From Caldifarciminota bacterium (GTDB lineage Bacteria; Hydrothermota; Tepidihabitantia; Tepidihabitantales; JAOUPE01): DNA of 6,139 nucleotides. The notes beneath the pieces are model-generated. The model was not told the DNA's origin and made no database searches. It saw nothing but the letters and a program-made list of their open reading frames with translations. Shown piece by piece: positions 1 to 6,076 of this stretch (positions are counted from its first letter, which is position 1; every line of letters begins with the position of its first letter). Location of the stretch: the NCBI GenBank assembly GCA_029880025.1, contig JAOUPE010000104.1, forward strand, positions 1 to 6,139, read 5' to 3'. The position numbers and the translations under genes were made by a program.

Positions 1-34
1 TTCCTCCTCCGCTGTGTCTTCTGTGGTTATATTT
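1..34 (-). repeat. Possible fragment of a dispersed CACAGA-type repeat
   Basis: On the minus strand this end reads ACCACAGAAGACACAG followed by CGGAGGAGGAA. It resembles the ACCACAGAGGACACAGAGG-like sequences seen scattered between genes in many bacterial genomes; that resemblance is from memory. Only one copy is visible, so its repeat nature cannot be shown here. The GGAGGAGG at 10-3 could instead be the ribosome site of a minus-strand gene beginning just outside the window. No gene is supported between 1 and 76. Confidence 0.3.
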
Positions 35-76
35 TTTCTGTGAATTATGTTTTTCTTAAAGTTAATCGATAAATTC

Positions 77-238
77 CTATTTTGGGCGCACCCTGCTGTC
101 TTTTACCTTAAAATCATATTTTTTTCTTATATACTCTAAATCTTTTTTCTCGGCTTCAGTATCTTTAGAGTATGACCGACTCAATCGATTTCGAATCTCC
201 CTCATCATTTTAACTGCATCAAATTTTTTACTTTTCAT
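77..238 (-). CDS. Small antitoxin-like partner of the PIN-domain gene (53 aa)
   Basis: The ATG at 238-236 opens a 53-codon frame ending in TAG at 79-77. The protein begins MKSKKFDAVKMMREIRNRL and is strongly basic and charged, with a probable amphipathic helix early and a lysine-rich tail (DLEYIRKKYDFKVK). The FDAVKMMREIR start is what I recall from small proteins encoded directly after PIN-domain toxins of this type, where they are presumed antitoxins binding the nuclease. The start lies inside the end of the PIN gene (11-nt overlap, different frame). A good ribosome site, GAGGTG at 248-243, sits 4 nt upstream, so translation is probably coupled to the PIN gene or independently initiated. 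No transmembrane segment is visible. The antitoxin role is inferred from position and the N-terminal motif; the C-terminal half is not recognised. Confidence 0.72.
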   Translation of the reverse strand: MKSKKFDAVKMMREIRNRLSRSYSKDTEAEKKDLEYIRKKYDFKVKDSRVRPK

Positions 239-242
239 AAAC

Positions 243-248
243 CACCTC
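243..248 (-). promoter_or_regulatory. Ribosome binding site of the antitoxin-like gene
   Basis: The minus strand reads GAGAGGTGG-TTT-ATG. The GAGGTG core lies 4 nt before the ATG at 238 and is inside the coding region of the upstream PIN gene. It is clearly better than anything in front of the PIN start, so the downstream gene may be translated more efficiently than the toxin. Confidence 0.6.
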
Positions 249-577
249 TCTGGGACTTCTTATTTCCAAAAATGGATACCCTGATTTAAGATTTACTGCA
301 TTATAAAGTCTTATTTTTAACAGATTAACAATATGTTTAAAGTTCCAACTCGCCAGAACATCAATTCGGTTAACAGTAGCAATAGCGATATACTGAGCAT
401 CGACTAAAAAATCCTCGGTAGCAACATTTTCTTCAATATAATTTCTAGCCAATACTTTCGCTTCGTTATCCAGAGTAACATATTCTTTATATACGGCTGG
501 TATTTCCTCTATTATCTTCCTAACTTTAGTTGGTGCTTCTTCCAGTTCTTTCAATGTCAAATCAGAAATTACGGCGA

Positions 578-584
578 TTTTAAA
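578..584 (-). other. Slippery heptamer U UUA AAA at the PIN frame junction
   Basis: In the first reading frame the codons are GTT-TTA-AAA-TCG-CCG-TAA. The seven bases T TTA AAA at 584-578 match the X XXY YYZ pattern for -1 ribosomal frameshifting in the correct phase. Slipping back one base continues as ATC GCC GTA ATT and yields ...KLVLK-IAVISDLT, which is colinear with the PIN family. The zero-frame stop follows within three codons. A purine-rich GGAAGAA lies about 12 nt upstream and could act as an internal stimulator, though weakly. I see no strong downstream hairpin. One lost A in a homopolymer explains the same data. Confidence 0.5.
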
Positions 585-717
585 ACTAATTTAAATTCTT
601 CCATTAATTTATTTGACCATTCCTCAAATTCATCGTCGAAACATCCTCCCAGGACCGAAGTATCGATATATACTTTCATTTATCTAACTCAACTCTTATC
701 TAAAAGATTCTCAAATT

Positions 718-745
718 AAATTACTACAGATTATTAAAAAGTCAA
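718..745 (-). promoter_or_regulatory. Weak candidate promoter for the PIN/antitoxin pair
   Basis: On the minus strand a TTGACT box (745-740) is followed after 16 bp by TAATTT (723-718), about 39 nt before the ATG at 679. The -35 box is good, five of six consensus bases. The -10 box matches only about half and the region is generally A/T-rich, so this is a candidate only. Confidence 0.3.
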
Positions 746-875
746 GGTTAAATTGCAACGTTCTCAAGAATTTATGCTTATCAGCGAATTAGGCATTTAC
801 TCGGTGAGGTGGTTTCTTATTCTGAAAAAGAAATCTTAAAAATTAATTTTGATTTTTGACATTTTTATTGAGGTC

Positions 876-959
876 ACTTAGTGAGTATCTTAGGGGATTA
901 CTTAGCAAGCGACCTAGGGGACTACTTAGGGAGCTGCCTATTGGATCATCTAATGGTCG
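876..959. repeat. Seven-unit degenerate 12-bp tandem repeat with a 24-bp super-period
   Basis: On the plus strand the seven consecutive units are ACTTAGTGAGTA, TCTTAGGGGATT, ACTTAGCAAGCG, ACCTAGGGGACT, ACTTAGGGAGCT, GCCTATTGGATC and ATCTAATGGTCG. A YTAG/CTTAG core recurs at 877, 889, 901, 913, 925, 937 and 949, exactly 12 bp apart with no indels. Units 1, 3 and 5 begin ACTTAG and carry xxAGxx next; units 2, 4 and 6 carry GGGAYT-like ends. The array is therefore better read as about three 24-bp dimers plus a decayed end. It lies just beyond the stop of the giant gene, in its 3' region. The length is a multiple of three and both strands are open in one frame across it, but neither has a credible start with a ribosome site. 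Function unknown. Confidence 0.8.
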
Positions 960-1001
960 GAAGTTATATTTCGTTCAACTCTAAATTAATATTCCAATTA
1001 C

Positions 1002-4000
1002 TCAGTGTTTCACCATCTTTTTAGTTGAAGTGAATCCATCAGTTTCTAATCGATAGAAGTAAACTCCTTTGGCTGCTTTATTGCCTTTAGCATTAGTCCC
1101 ATCCCAGATTAATTTATAATAGCCAGCATTCTCATCTCCGGTCTTCAATGTCTGAACCAGAATACCCGATGAATTATAAATGTCTAAATTAATCCGACAT
1201 TTCTTTGGAAGTGCATATCTTATAATAGTTCGGGCTATAAAAGGATTCGGCAGACAGTTCTCTAAAACAAAAGACTTGGGTAGAAGTTGAAAATTAGACG
1301 GTTCGGCTATTCCTGGTCTTGGTTGGACTATAACTGAATCAATTAGAAAATTGTTGGTTGGGTTTGAGTCGCCAGTCAAAAGGGTTGTGCATTTAGTCAT
1401 ATGGGTGCCAATTTGAATCGCCATCCAAGGCATAAATTCAATTGTATCGATTAGTCCTACTCCAAGACTTATTACTGTATCGTCGGTATAAAAATCACCA
1501 ATATTGAATCTGATTGGAAACAATTCAGATATTGTTCCAAAGTTCTGCACCACTGCTCTTGGAATTACAATGGCGCTAGAATCAACCGTATCGGTCGGAG
1601 CCAGAATATTAACCACACCGACATCATGAGATGGTCTCATAACTATTAACGAACCATAAGCTGTATCATTTGCTGGATTCATATCTCCAGAAAGGTTTGT
1701 AAATGATTGTAAACGATAGGTATCGGGTATTGTTGCGGTCCATTGGTCAAAGACAGTGATGATTGAATCTTCAGGAGCGAGTGTCAACCAAACACTATCC
1801 TCATAAATCTGGTCAGGACTAAGCACAGCATCAGATTTTGTATCTTTCGAATAAGACATTACTGCTTTTGTTAGATTAGTTTTACCATAAGCAACTTTAA
1901 AAGATTGTCTTACCAATTCGGTATCGGATTGAATTTTAAACCAAACTGGAAAAGATGCTTCGGTTGTTCCGTAATTCTTTACTTTCACCATCGGTGTAAC
2001 AGTCGAACCCGAATCAATTACACTACTTGGCGACAAAATTGTCGTAACCCCGACATCTAACCTCCCAACTGTAACAAAACCTCTCAGAGAATTATTAACA
2101 GGATTTTGGTCACCGATTAGCGCAGTTGAACATTTAGTTATATGCGTACCGTTTTGTGAAGCTGTCCACAGTCGAAAACTGACAGAAAAGGTATCATTTG
2201 GATTTAGATTGGAAACATTTGCGACATCGGCATAAAAAGTTCCGATTTTGAAGAAAACCCAAAAAGATGCCGGAGTATTCCCAAAATTCTTTACTCTCGT
2301 CTTGGGGGTCACTACAGTCCCAGAATCAATTATTCCAGAAGGAGCAATTATTCGAGCTACACCTACATCTCTGACTTCAACTTTAACTGAATCACTTAAA
2401 GCATTGTTAATTGAATTTAGGTCACCGTTACAAATAGTTGTGCATTTAGTTGCATGCGTTCCTCGTTGTAATACTATCCACGTAGAAAAACTAATAGTAG
2501 CAGAATCATTAGGGTCCAGATTAGGCACATTTGCGACATCGGCATAAAATGCTCCGATTCTGAAGATAGCCCAAAAAGATGTCGGGATATTACCAAAATT
2601 CTTCACTTTCGCTTGTGGTGTCACTACTGTACCCGAATCAATCGTTCCAGAAGGAACAATTATTTGAGTTACACCAACATCTCTAACCCCTACAATAATT
2701 GAATCACTTAAAGCATCATTAGCTTGGTTTTGGTCACTGATTAGAGCAGTTGTGCATTTCACTGTATATTTAGTTGCATGGTCACCTATCTGCGATGCTG
2801 TCCAATGACGAAAATCTCTGATTATTGAATCGCCAGAAGAAAGAGACACCCAAATACTGTCCTCATATACTGGGTTAATAATTGAATCTAATTTTGAAGA
2901 TGACTTTAAAAAATTGTCTGAAGTCGTATTTAAAGACCGATTAAAGTTCGAGTATTTTCTAGAATTTAGATTAAGCTCTCTATTTTTATTTAATAGAGTA
3001 TCGGCAAAATAAATTCTAAAATAAATCGGAAAAGCCGTTGACACAGTCCCGAAATTTTTCACTTTCACTCGTGGAACAACTGTAGCCCCAGAATCAATTA
3101 TACCAGTTGGCGCTAAAATTGAAGAGATGCCTACATCAAGCACCTGTACTGTAACTGAATCACTCAGAGCGTCATTAACAGGATTCAGGTCCCCAGTTAG
3201 AGCTGTTGTGCATTTAATTGTATTTGAACCTCTTTGTACCGCTGTCCATAAAGCGAAACTGGTAACCGTCGAATCACCAGGAGCGAGCTTGTTAACAATT
3301 TGGGAATTAGTATAGAAAGCACCAATTCGCAAAGTTATTGGAAAAGAAACTGAATCGACACCAAAGTTCTTAACCTTTGCTTGTGGTGTCACAATTGTGC
3401 CTGAATCAAGCGTTCCTAAAGGTGCGATTATTTGAGTTACGCCAACATCAATATCTGAGTAAAATTTACCCCAGATACGCATCGCATTGTAATTTCTTCC
3501 TTGCTCTATATCTGTCCATCCAGAGTATATTGTTAAAGTTTGGTTTACTGCCCCGCTTGCAAGAGCAGGGGAAATTTGGGCACCTTTTTGAGTTGAGATT
3601 GGAAATGATCTAGTCAATGAACCTGATGTATTCACTTTTGCACCATAGATGTCAGAATCGCTGCGACGATCTTGCCAGCCCACGATATAATTGGTCCCAT
3701 CAAAGGTTAAGGAAGGGAATGCACCATCGCCAGTGGATATGCGAAAACCAACTGAATCCAGAACTGTACCAGCTTGATTTATCCTTGCACCATAGATTTT
3801 ATAGGAAGAAGAACTGCGTTGGCCTTGCCAGACAACAAGATAGTTTGTTCCGTCAAAAGCTACGTTTGGGTATAACTGGGAAAATGATTCTAAAGATATA
3901 ACGATACCATTTGGATCTAAAACTACACCGGTTTGACTCACTCTTGCACCATAGATGTCATCAGCACCATGACGCAGGTCTTGCCAAACTACAAGATAAT

Positions 4001-5897
4001 TGGCGCTATCAAAAGCTACCGAAGGATATACCTGGTCAGATGATGCTGTGGAAATTGCAATACCGTTTGGATCAAGAACAACTCCTGTTCGATTCACTCG
4101 CGCGCCATAAATGTCATTAAAGCCATTACGAGAATCTTGCCATATTACAAGATAGTTTATACCATCAAAATCTAAAATAGGAAAACATTGATTACCCACT
4201 GCAGTAGAAATAGCAAAACCGCTTGGATCAAGGACGATACCAGTTTGACTCACTCGAGCTCCGAAAATGTCAGCAGTATCACTGTTACGATAATCTTCCC
4301 AGACTACCAGATAATTAATTCCATCAAAAGCAATAGCAGGATTCCATTGCCGATTTACTGCAGTTGAAATGGCGATACTGATTGGATCAAGAATAATACC
4401 GGTTTGACTGATTCGAGTACTGTAAATATCATAAGAAGAGCTGCTACGCAAGTCTGACCAGACCACTAAATAGTTTGTCCCATCAAAGGCGCCAAATGGA
4501 CATCGTTGGTCATTTGCTGCAATAGAATTAATAATACCTATTGAGTCAAGGACCGTACCGGACCGATTTACCCAAGTAGCGTAGATGTCATAAAAAGAGT
4601 CACTACGTAAGTCTGACCAGACAATAAGATAGTTTATTTCATCAAAGACTACGAAAGGGGTTCGTTGATCATTTACTGCGGTTGAGATGGCAAAACCATA
4701 TTGATCCAGGACAACACCGGATTGATTCACTCTAGCACCGTAAATGTCGTAACTATAAACAAACCAAGCTTGCCAAACTACAAGATAATTAGTGCCATCA
4801 AAGGCTATAGAAGAATTCTGTTGATTATATCCATAAAGTGCTGGGATGGGAATACCATTTGGATCAAGAACGATACCAGCTTGATTTATTCTGGAACCGC
4901 AGAGGCTAGGATAACCACTTCGCAACTCTTGCCAGACTACCAGATAGTTGGTATCACCAAAGGTTACAGAAGGCCAATCTTGGTAATAATTAGCATTAGA
5001 TATAGCAATACCATATTGATCCAGGACAACACCGGCTTGATTAACACGCGCGCCGTATATATCATAACTCAAATGACGATAGTCTTGCCAAACTACTAGA
5101 TAGTTGGTTCCGTCAAAGGCAACTGAAGGATGCTTTTGCCAAAATCCAGCAGTAGAAATAGCAATACTATTTGGATCAAGGACAATACCTGTTTGATTCA
5201 CCCGGGCACCATAGATATTATTACCGTCATCCCAAACTACAAAATAATTAGTACCATCAAAGGCGACAGCTGCACTACCTTGGTCACCTGCGGCAGTAGA
5301 AATAGCAATACCATTTGGATCCAGGACGCCACCAGCTTGATTGACTCGGGTACCATAAATATCATAATTGCCATTACGATAGTCCTGCCAGGTCACAAAA
5401 TAATTTGTGCCACCAAAGACCACAGAAGGATGCCATTGCCAATTTGCTGCAATGGCAATAGCAATACCGGCTGAGTCAAGCAGAACACCAGCTCGACTTA
5501 ACCGGGCACCATAGATGTCAGAATAACCACCACGTTCATCGGTCCAAACTATTAAATAGTTGGCTCCGTCAAAAGCCACACAGGGAGATTCTTGGTCATC
5601 TGGTGCGGAAGTATAAACGATACCTGTATCAATCAGAAATTCATCTCCTTGCAGTTGATGGGCGCTTCGAGAAATCTTTGAATCAAAATCCAAAAGATTT
5701 GAATTAAAGTTTCTAATTTCAGAGTAAGGGTTTTGGAATTTTTTTTGTCGGTTTAATTTAACTCTTTCAATCACTGCCTCGGCATTGAATGGTAGGTCTT
5801 CTTCTTTCTCAGTCGTAGACATATGACCAAATGCCATTGATATATTAATATTTAAGCAAATTAGGAAAAGATATGTAACTACCCTTGAATATTGCAT
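1002..5897 (-). CDS. Giant secreted repeat protein: blade repeats, CARDB-like domains and T9SS-type C-terminal domain
   Basis: The 1631-residue product starts at ATG 5897, four nt after AAGGAGG. Residues 1-24 are a signal peptide: a hydrophobic core VVTYLFLICLNINISM, with cleavage probably near AFG. Residues 25-84 form a charged linker. Residues 85-814 hold a half repeat and 14 repeats of about 52 residues of the form VAFDGTNYLVVWQD..R....DIYGARVNQ.G.VLDPNGIAIS, four predicted strands each, as in beta-propeller blades. Residues 817-1526 are six Ig-like, CARDB-type domains starting DVGV and ending GDxNPxND. Residues 1545-1631 are a FlgD-like/T9SS sorting domain with LPNPF, IRYALP, IYNSSG, WDGTNAKG, GVYFYRLE and a final TKKMVKH. 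Families with this layout are exported and attached at or released from the cell surface; adhesion or polymer/ligand binding is my inference. No catalytic motif is recognised. The gene has its own promoter and is preceded by a terminator, so it appears monocistronic at its 5' end. The frame is intact throughout. An outer-membrane, T9SS-like export route is implied, but no secretion genes are in the window. Confidence 0.93.
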   Translation of the reverse strand: MQYSRVVTYLFLICLNINISMAFGHMSTTEKEEDLPFNAEAVIERVKLNRQKKFQNPYSEIRNFNSNLLDFDSKISRSAHQLQGDEFLIDTGIVYTSAPDDQESPCVAFDGANYLIVWTDERGGYSDIYGARLSRAGVLLDSAGIAIAIAANWQWHPSVVFGGTNYFVTWQDYRNGNYDIYGTRVNQAGGVLDPNGIAISTAAGDQGSAAVAFDGTNYFVVWDDGNNIYGARVNQTGIVLDPNSIAISTAGFWQKHPSVAFDGTNYLVVWQDYRHLSYDIYGARVNQAGVVLDQYGIAISNANYYQDWPSVTFGDTNYLVVWQELRSGYPSLCGSRINQAGIVLDPNGIPIPALYGYNQQNSSIAFDGTNYLVVWQAWFVYSYDIYGARVNQSGVVLDQYGFAISTAVNDQRTPFVVFDEINYLIVWSDLRSDSFYDIYATWVNRSGTVLDSIGIINSIAANDQRCPFGAFDGTNYLVVWSDLRSSSSYDIYSTRISQTGIILDPISIAISTAVNRQWNPAIAFDGINYLVVWEDYRNSDTADIFGARVSQTGIVLDPSGFAISTAVGNQCFPILDFDGINYLVIWQDSRNGFNDIYGARVNRTGVVLDPNGIAISTASSDQVYPSVAFDSANYLVVWQDLRHGADDIYGARVSQTGVVLDPNGIVISLESFSQLYPNVAFDGTNYLVVWQGQRSSSSYKIYGARINQAGTVLDSVGFRISTGDGAFPSLTFDGTNYIVGWQDRRSDSDIYGAKVNTSGSLTRSFPISTQKGAQISPALASGAVNQTLTIYSGWTDIEQGRNYNAMRIWGKFYSDIDVGVTQIIAPLGTLDSGTIVTPQAKVKNFGVDSVSFPITLRIGAFYTNSQIVNKLAPGDSTVTSFALWTAVQRGSNTIKCTTALTGDLNPVNDALSDSVTVQVLDVGISSILAPTGIIDSGATVVPRVKVKNFGTVSTAFPIYFRIYFADTLLNKNRELNLNSRKYSNFNRSLNTTSDNFLKSSSKLDSIINPVYEDSIWVSLSSGDSIIRDFRHWTASQIGDHATKYTVKCTTALISDQNQANDALSDSIIVGVRDVGVTQIIVPSGTIDSGTVVTPQAKVKNFGNIPTSFWAIFRIGAFYADVANVPNLDPNDSATISFSTWIVLQRGTHATKCTTICNGDLNSINNALSDSVKVEVRDVGVARIIAPSGIIDSGTVVTPKTRVKNFGNTPASFWVFFKIGTFYADVANVSNLNPNDTFSVSFRLWTASQNGTHITKCSTALIGDQNPVNNSLRGFVTVGRLDVGVTTILSPSSVIDSGSTVTPMVKVKNYGTTEASFPVWFKIQSDTELVRQSFKVAYGKTNLTKAVMSYSKDTKSDAVLSPDQIYEDSVWLTLAPEDSIITVFDQWTATIPDTYRLQSFTNLSGDMNPANDTAYGSLIVMRPSHDVGVVNILAPTDTVDSSAIVIPRAVVQNFGTISELFPIRFNIGDFYTDDTVISLGVGLIDTIEFMPWMAIQIGTHMTKCTTLLTGDSNPTNNFLIDSVIVQPRPGIAEPSNFQLLPKSFVLENCLPNPFIARTIIRYALPKKCRINLDIYNSSGILVQTLKTGDENAGYYKLIWDGTNAKGNKAAKGVYFYRLETDGFTSTKKMVKH
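1005..1265 (-). other. T9SS-type (Por) C-terminal sorting domain, FlgD-like Ig fold (residues 1545-1631)
   Basis: The segment shows the usual order of conserved blocks: LPNPF, TIIRYALPKK, LDIYNSSGILVQTL, AGYYKLIWDG, GNKAAKGVYFYRLE and a final STKKMV. This fold marks proteins exported across the outer membrane by the Por/T9SS machinery and is commonly removed or anchored after export. The usual YPNPF is LPNPF preceded by Cys1548, and the tail ends after KMVKH. Confidence 0.88.
1320..3449 (-). repeat. Six CARDB-like Ig-fold domains (residues 817-1526)
   Basis: Domains start at D817, D921, D1073, D1177, D1281 and D1425, each with DVGV/DVGI..I.AP.G..DSG..V.P...VKNFG near the front. A KCTT or KCST motif and GDxNPxNN close domains 1, 4 and 6, with variants in domains 2 (KCTT, SDQNQANDA), 3 (KCTT, GDLNSINNA) and 5 (no Cys; GDMNPANDT). 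Unit lengths are 104, 152, 104, 104, 144 and about 102. Domains 2 and 5 carry an extra segment of about 40-48 polar residues just before YEDSIWVSL and YEDSVWLTL. CARDB domains in known families are extracellular adhesive or spacer modules; here they probably hold the blade region away from the surface. Confidence 0.82.
3456..5645 (-). repeat. Fourteen blade-like ~52-residue repeats (residues 85-814)
   Basis: Repeats begin at residues 99, 151, 203, 251, 303, 355, 408, 461, 514, 567, 619, 671, 723 and 771. Most are 52 or 53 residues. Repeats 3 and 13 are 48, having lost about four residues in the loop before DIYGA. The fourteenth is 44 and very degenerate (SPALASGAVNQTLTIYSGW, then AMRIWGKFYS). 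The core motif is FDGTNYLVVW...DIYGARVNQ.G.VLDPNGI.IS. In front of the first repeat, residues 85-98 (DEFLIDTGIVYTSA) match the last strand of a repeat, which the fourteenth lacks. In DNA the unit is 144-159 bp and the copies have diverged considerably, so the expansion is old rather than recent slippage. Confidence 0.88.
5826..5897 (-). other. Signal peptide coding segment of the giant protein
   Basis: Residues 1-24 show the pattern of a Sec signal: short polar start with Arg5, a hydrophobic stretch (residues 6-22) and small residues at the end (MAFG). The exact cleavage site is uncertain, between about residues 21 and 25. No lipobox cysteine sits at the right place: Cys14 is inside the hydrophobic core and is not followed by a small-residue +1 context, so a lipoprotein is unlikely. 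Confidence 0.75.
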
Positions 5898-5901
5898 ACT
5901 G

Positions 5902-5919
5902 CCTCCTTAAATGATAAGG
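5902..5919 (-). promoter_or_regulatory. Strong ribosome site partly inside a small hairpin
   Basis: AAGGAGG at 5908-5902 lies four nt before the ATG at 5897 and fixes the start. Just upstream, CCTTA (5919-5915), a five-base loop, and TAAGG (5909-5905) form a perfect 5-bp inverted repeat whose 3' arm covers AAGG of the ribosome site. The stem is short, so any effect on translation is uncertain. Confidence 0.75.
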
Positions 5920-5996
5920 GCTATTAACTTAACCCGAAATCACTTATTATATTGGTCTCTCTCCGGTTGGCTAATACAAAGCTTTATTTTCGATTG

Positions 5997-6025
5997 ATTA
6001 TGAAGTAAAAGACTAAATTTGTCAA
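5997..6025 (-). promoter_or_regulatory. Near-consensus sigma-70-type promoter of the giant gene
   Basis: The minus strand has a perfect TTGACA (6025-6020), a 17-bp spacer, and CATAAT (6002-5997, five of six consensus bases). Expected transcription start is near 5990, giving an untranslated leader of about 93 nt. A second TATAAT at 5951-5946 has only a TTAGCC at the -35 distance and is the weaker candidate. Confidence 0.8.
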
Positions 6026-6030
6026 GCAAT

Positions 6031-6060
6031 AAAAAAGGGGCTCGATTGCTCAAGCCCCTT
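6031..6060 (-). terminator. Intrinsic terminator of the upstream gene, GCAA tetraloop
   Basis: On the minus strand AAGGGGCTTGA (6060-6050), loop GCAA (6049-6046) and TCGAGCCCCTT (6045-6035) form an 11-bp stem with a single T-G wobble. Its last two T-A pairs run into a T run ending at 6031. It lies 16 nt after the stop of the partial gene at 6077 and 5 nt before the -35 box of the next promoter, so it separates the two transcription units. Confidence 0.92.
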
Positions 6061-6076
6061 ATCTATCTTTGCCGGG

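Larger units (their letters stand above)
228..679 (-). pseudogene. PIN-domain nuclease (toxin-like), split by a -1 frame change
   Basis: Read in two frames, this region encodes one complete PIN-domain protein of about 150 residues, the usual size for toxin-type PIN ribonucleases. The first frame starts at ATG 679 with MKVYIDTSVLGG (first catalytic Asp, D6) and runs through FDDEFEEWSNKLMEEFK. It stops at TAA 571-569, two codons past the shift point. The second frame supplies IAVISDLTLKELEEAP (second acidic site, the Glu in KELEE), then VDAQYIAIATVNRIDVLASWN (third and fourth acidic positions in DAQYIA and RID, and the conserved WN), and ends SPREVVYEK-TAA at 230-228. Known family role: metal-dependent RNA cleavage by PIN-type toxins, held in check by a partner protein. 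The second frame has a possible TTG start at 560, but that product would lack the first catalytic Asp, so I do not treat it as a separate gene. The junction is TTTTAAAA (585-578). Either one A has been lost from the run, inactivating the gene, or there is programmed -1 slippage, or the assembly has an error. No convincing Shine-Dalgarno sequence precedes the ATG. Confidence 0.85.
680..1001. other. Gene-free stretch between the giant gene and the PIN gene
   Basis: These 322 bases hold no supported coding region on either strand. The right part (876-959) is a degenerate 12-bp tandem repeat. The middle (about 830-870) is A/T-rich, with the palindrome AAAATTAATTTT at 839-850. The left part carries the likely promoter of the PIN gene. 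No G+C-rich hairpin followed by a T run is visible after the stop of the giant gene at 1002, so its termination site is unclear. Confidence 0.6.

Noticed and set aside
228..560. A separate 110-residue protein starting at TTG 560
   Set aside because: It is the C-terminal part of the PIN domain without its first catalytic Asp. The missing N-terminal part is present directly upstream in the other frame, so one split gene explains it better.
813..832. TTTCTT...AAGAAA inverted repeat as a structured RNA or terminator
   Set aside because: The stem is six weak pairs in an A/T-rich stretch with no T run suited to either strand.
839..850. AAAATTAATTTT palindrome as terminator of the giant gene
   Set aside because: It is entirely A/T, has no loop and no G+C stem, and lies about 150 nt past the stop; such palindromes are expected in A/T-rich spacers.
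856..884. Plus-strand promoter from TTGACA at 856
   Set aside because: The -35 box is perfect but at 16-18 bp there is no acceptable -10 box (TAGTGA), and no gene follows on that strand.
876..959. CRISPR array
   Set aside because: Units are only 12 bp, contiguous and degenerate; there are no conserved repeats separated by unique spacers.
868..984. Plus-strand 38-codon frame from TTG across the 12-bp array
   Set aside because: No ribosome site, rare start codon, and openness follows automatically from a 12-bp unit lacking stops.
2248..5474. Several plus-strand open frames of 62-132 codons inside the giant gene
   Set aside because: They lie antisense to a continuous, domain-rich frame. Their sequences echo the repeat pattern of the sense gene, and none shows a recognisable domain or a good ribosome site.
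5946..5951. TATAAT as the main promoter of the giant gene
   Set aside because: The matching -35 position reads TTAGCC, a poor match, while a near-consensus TTGACA/CATAAT pair with a 17-bp spacer lies upstream.
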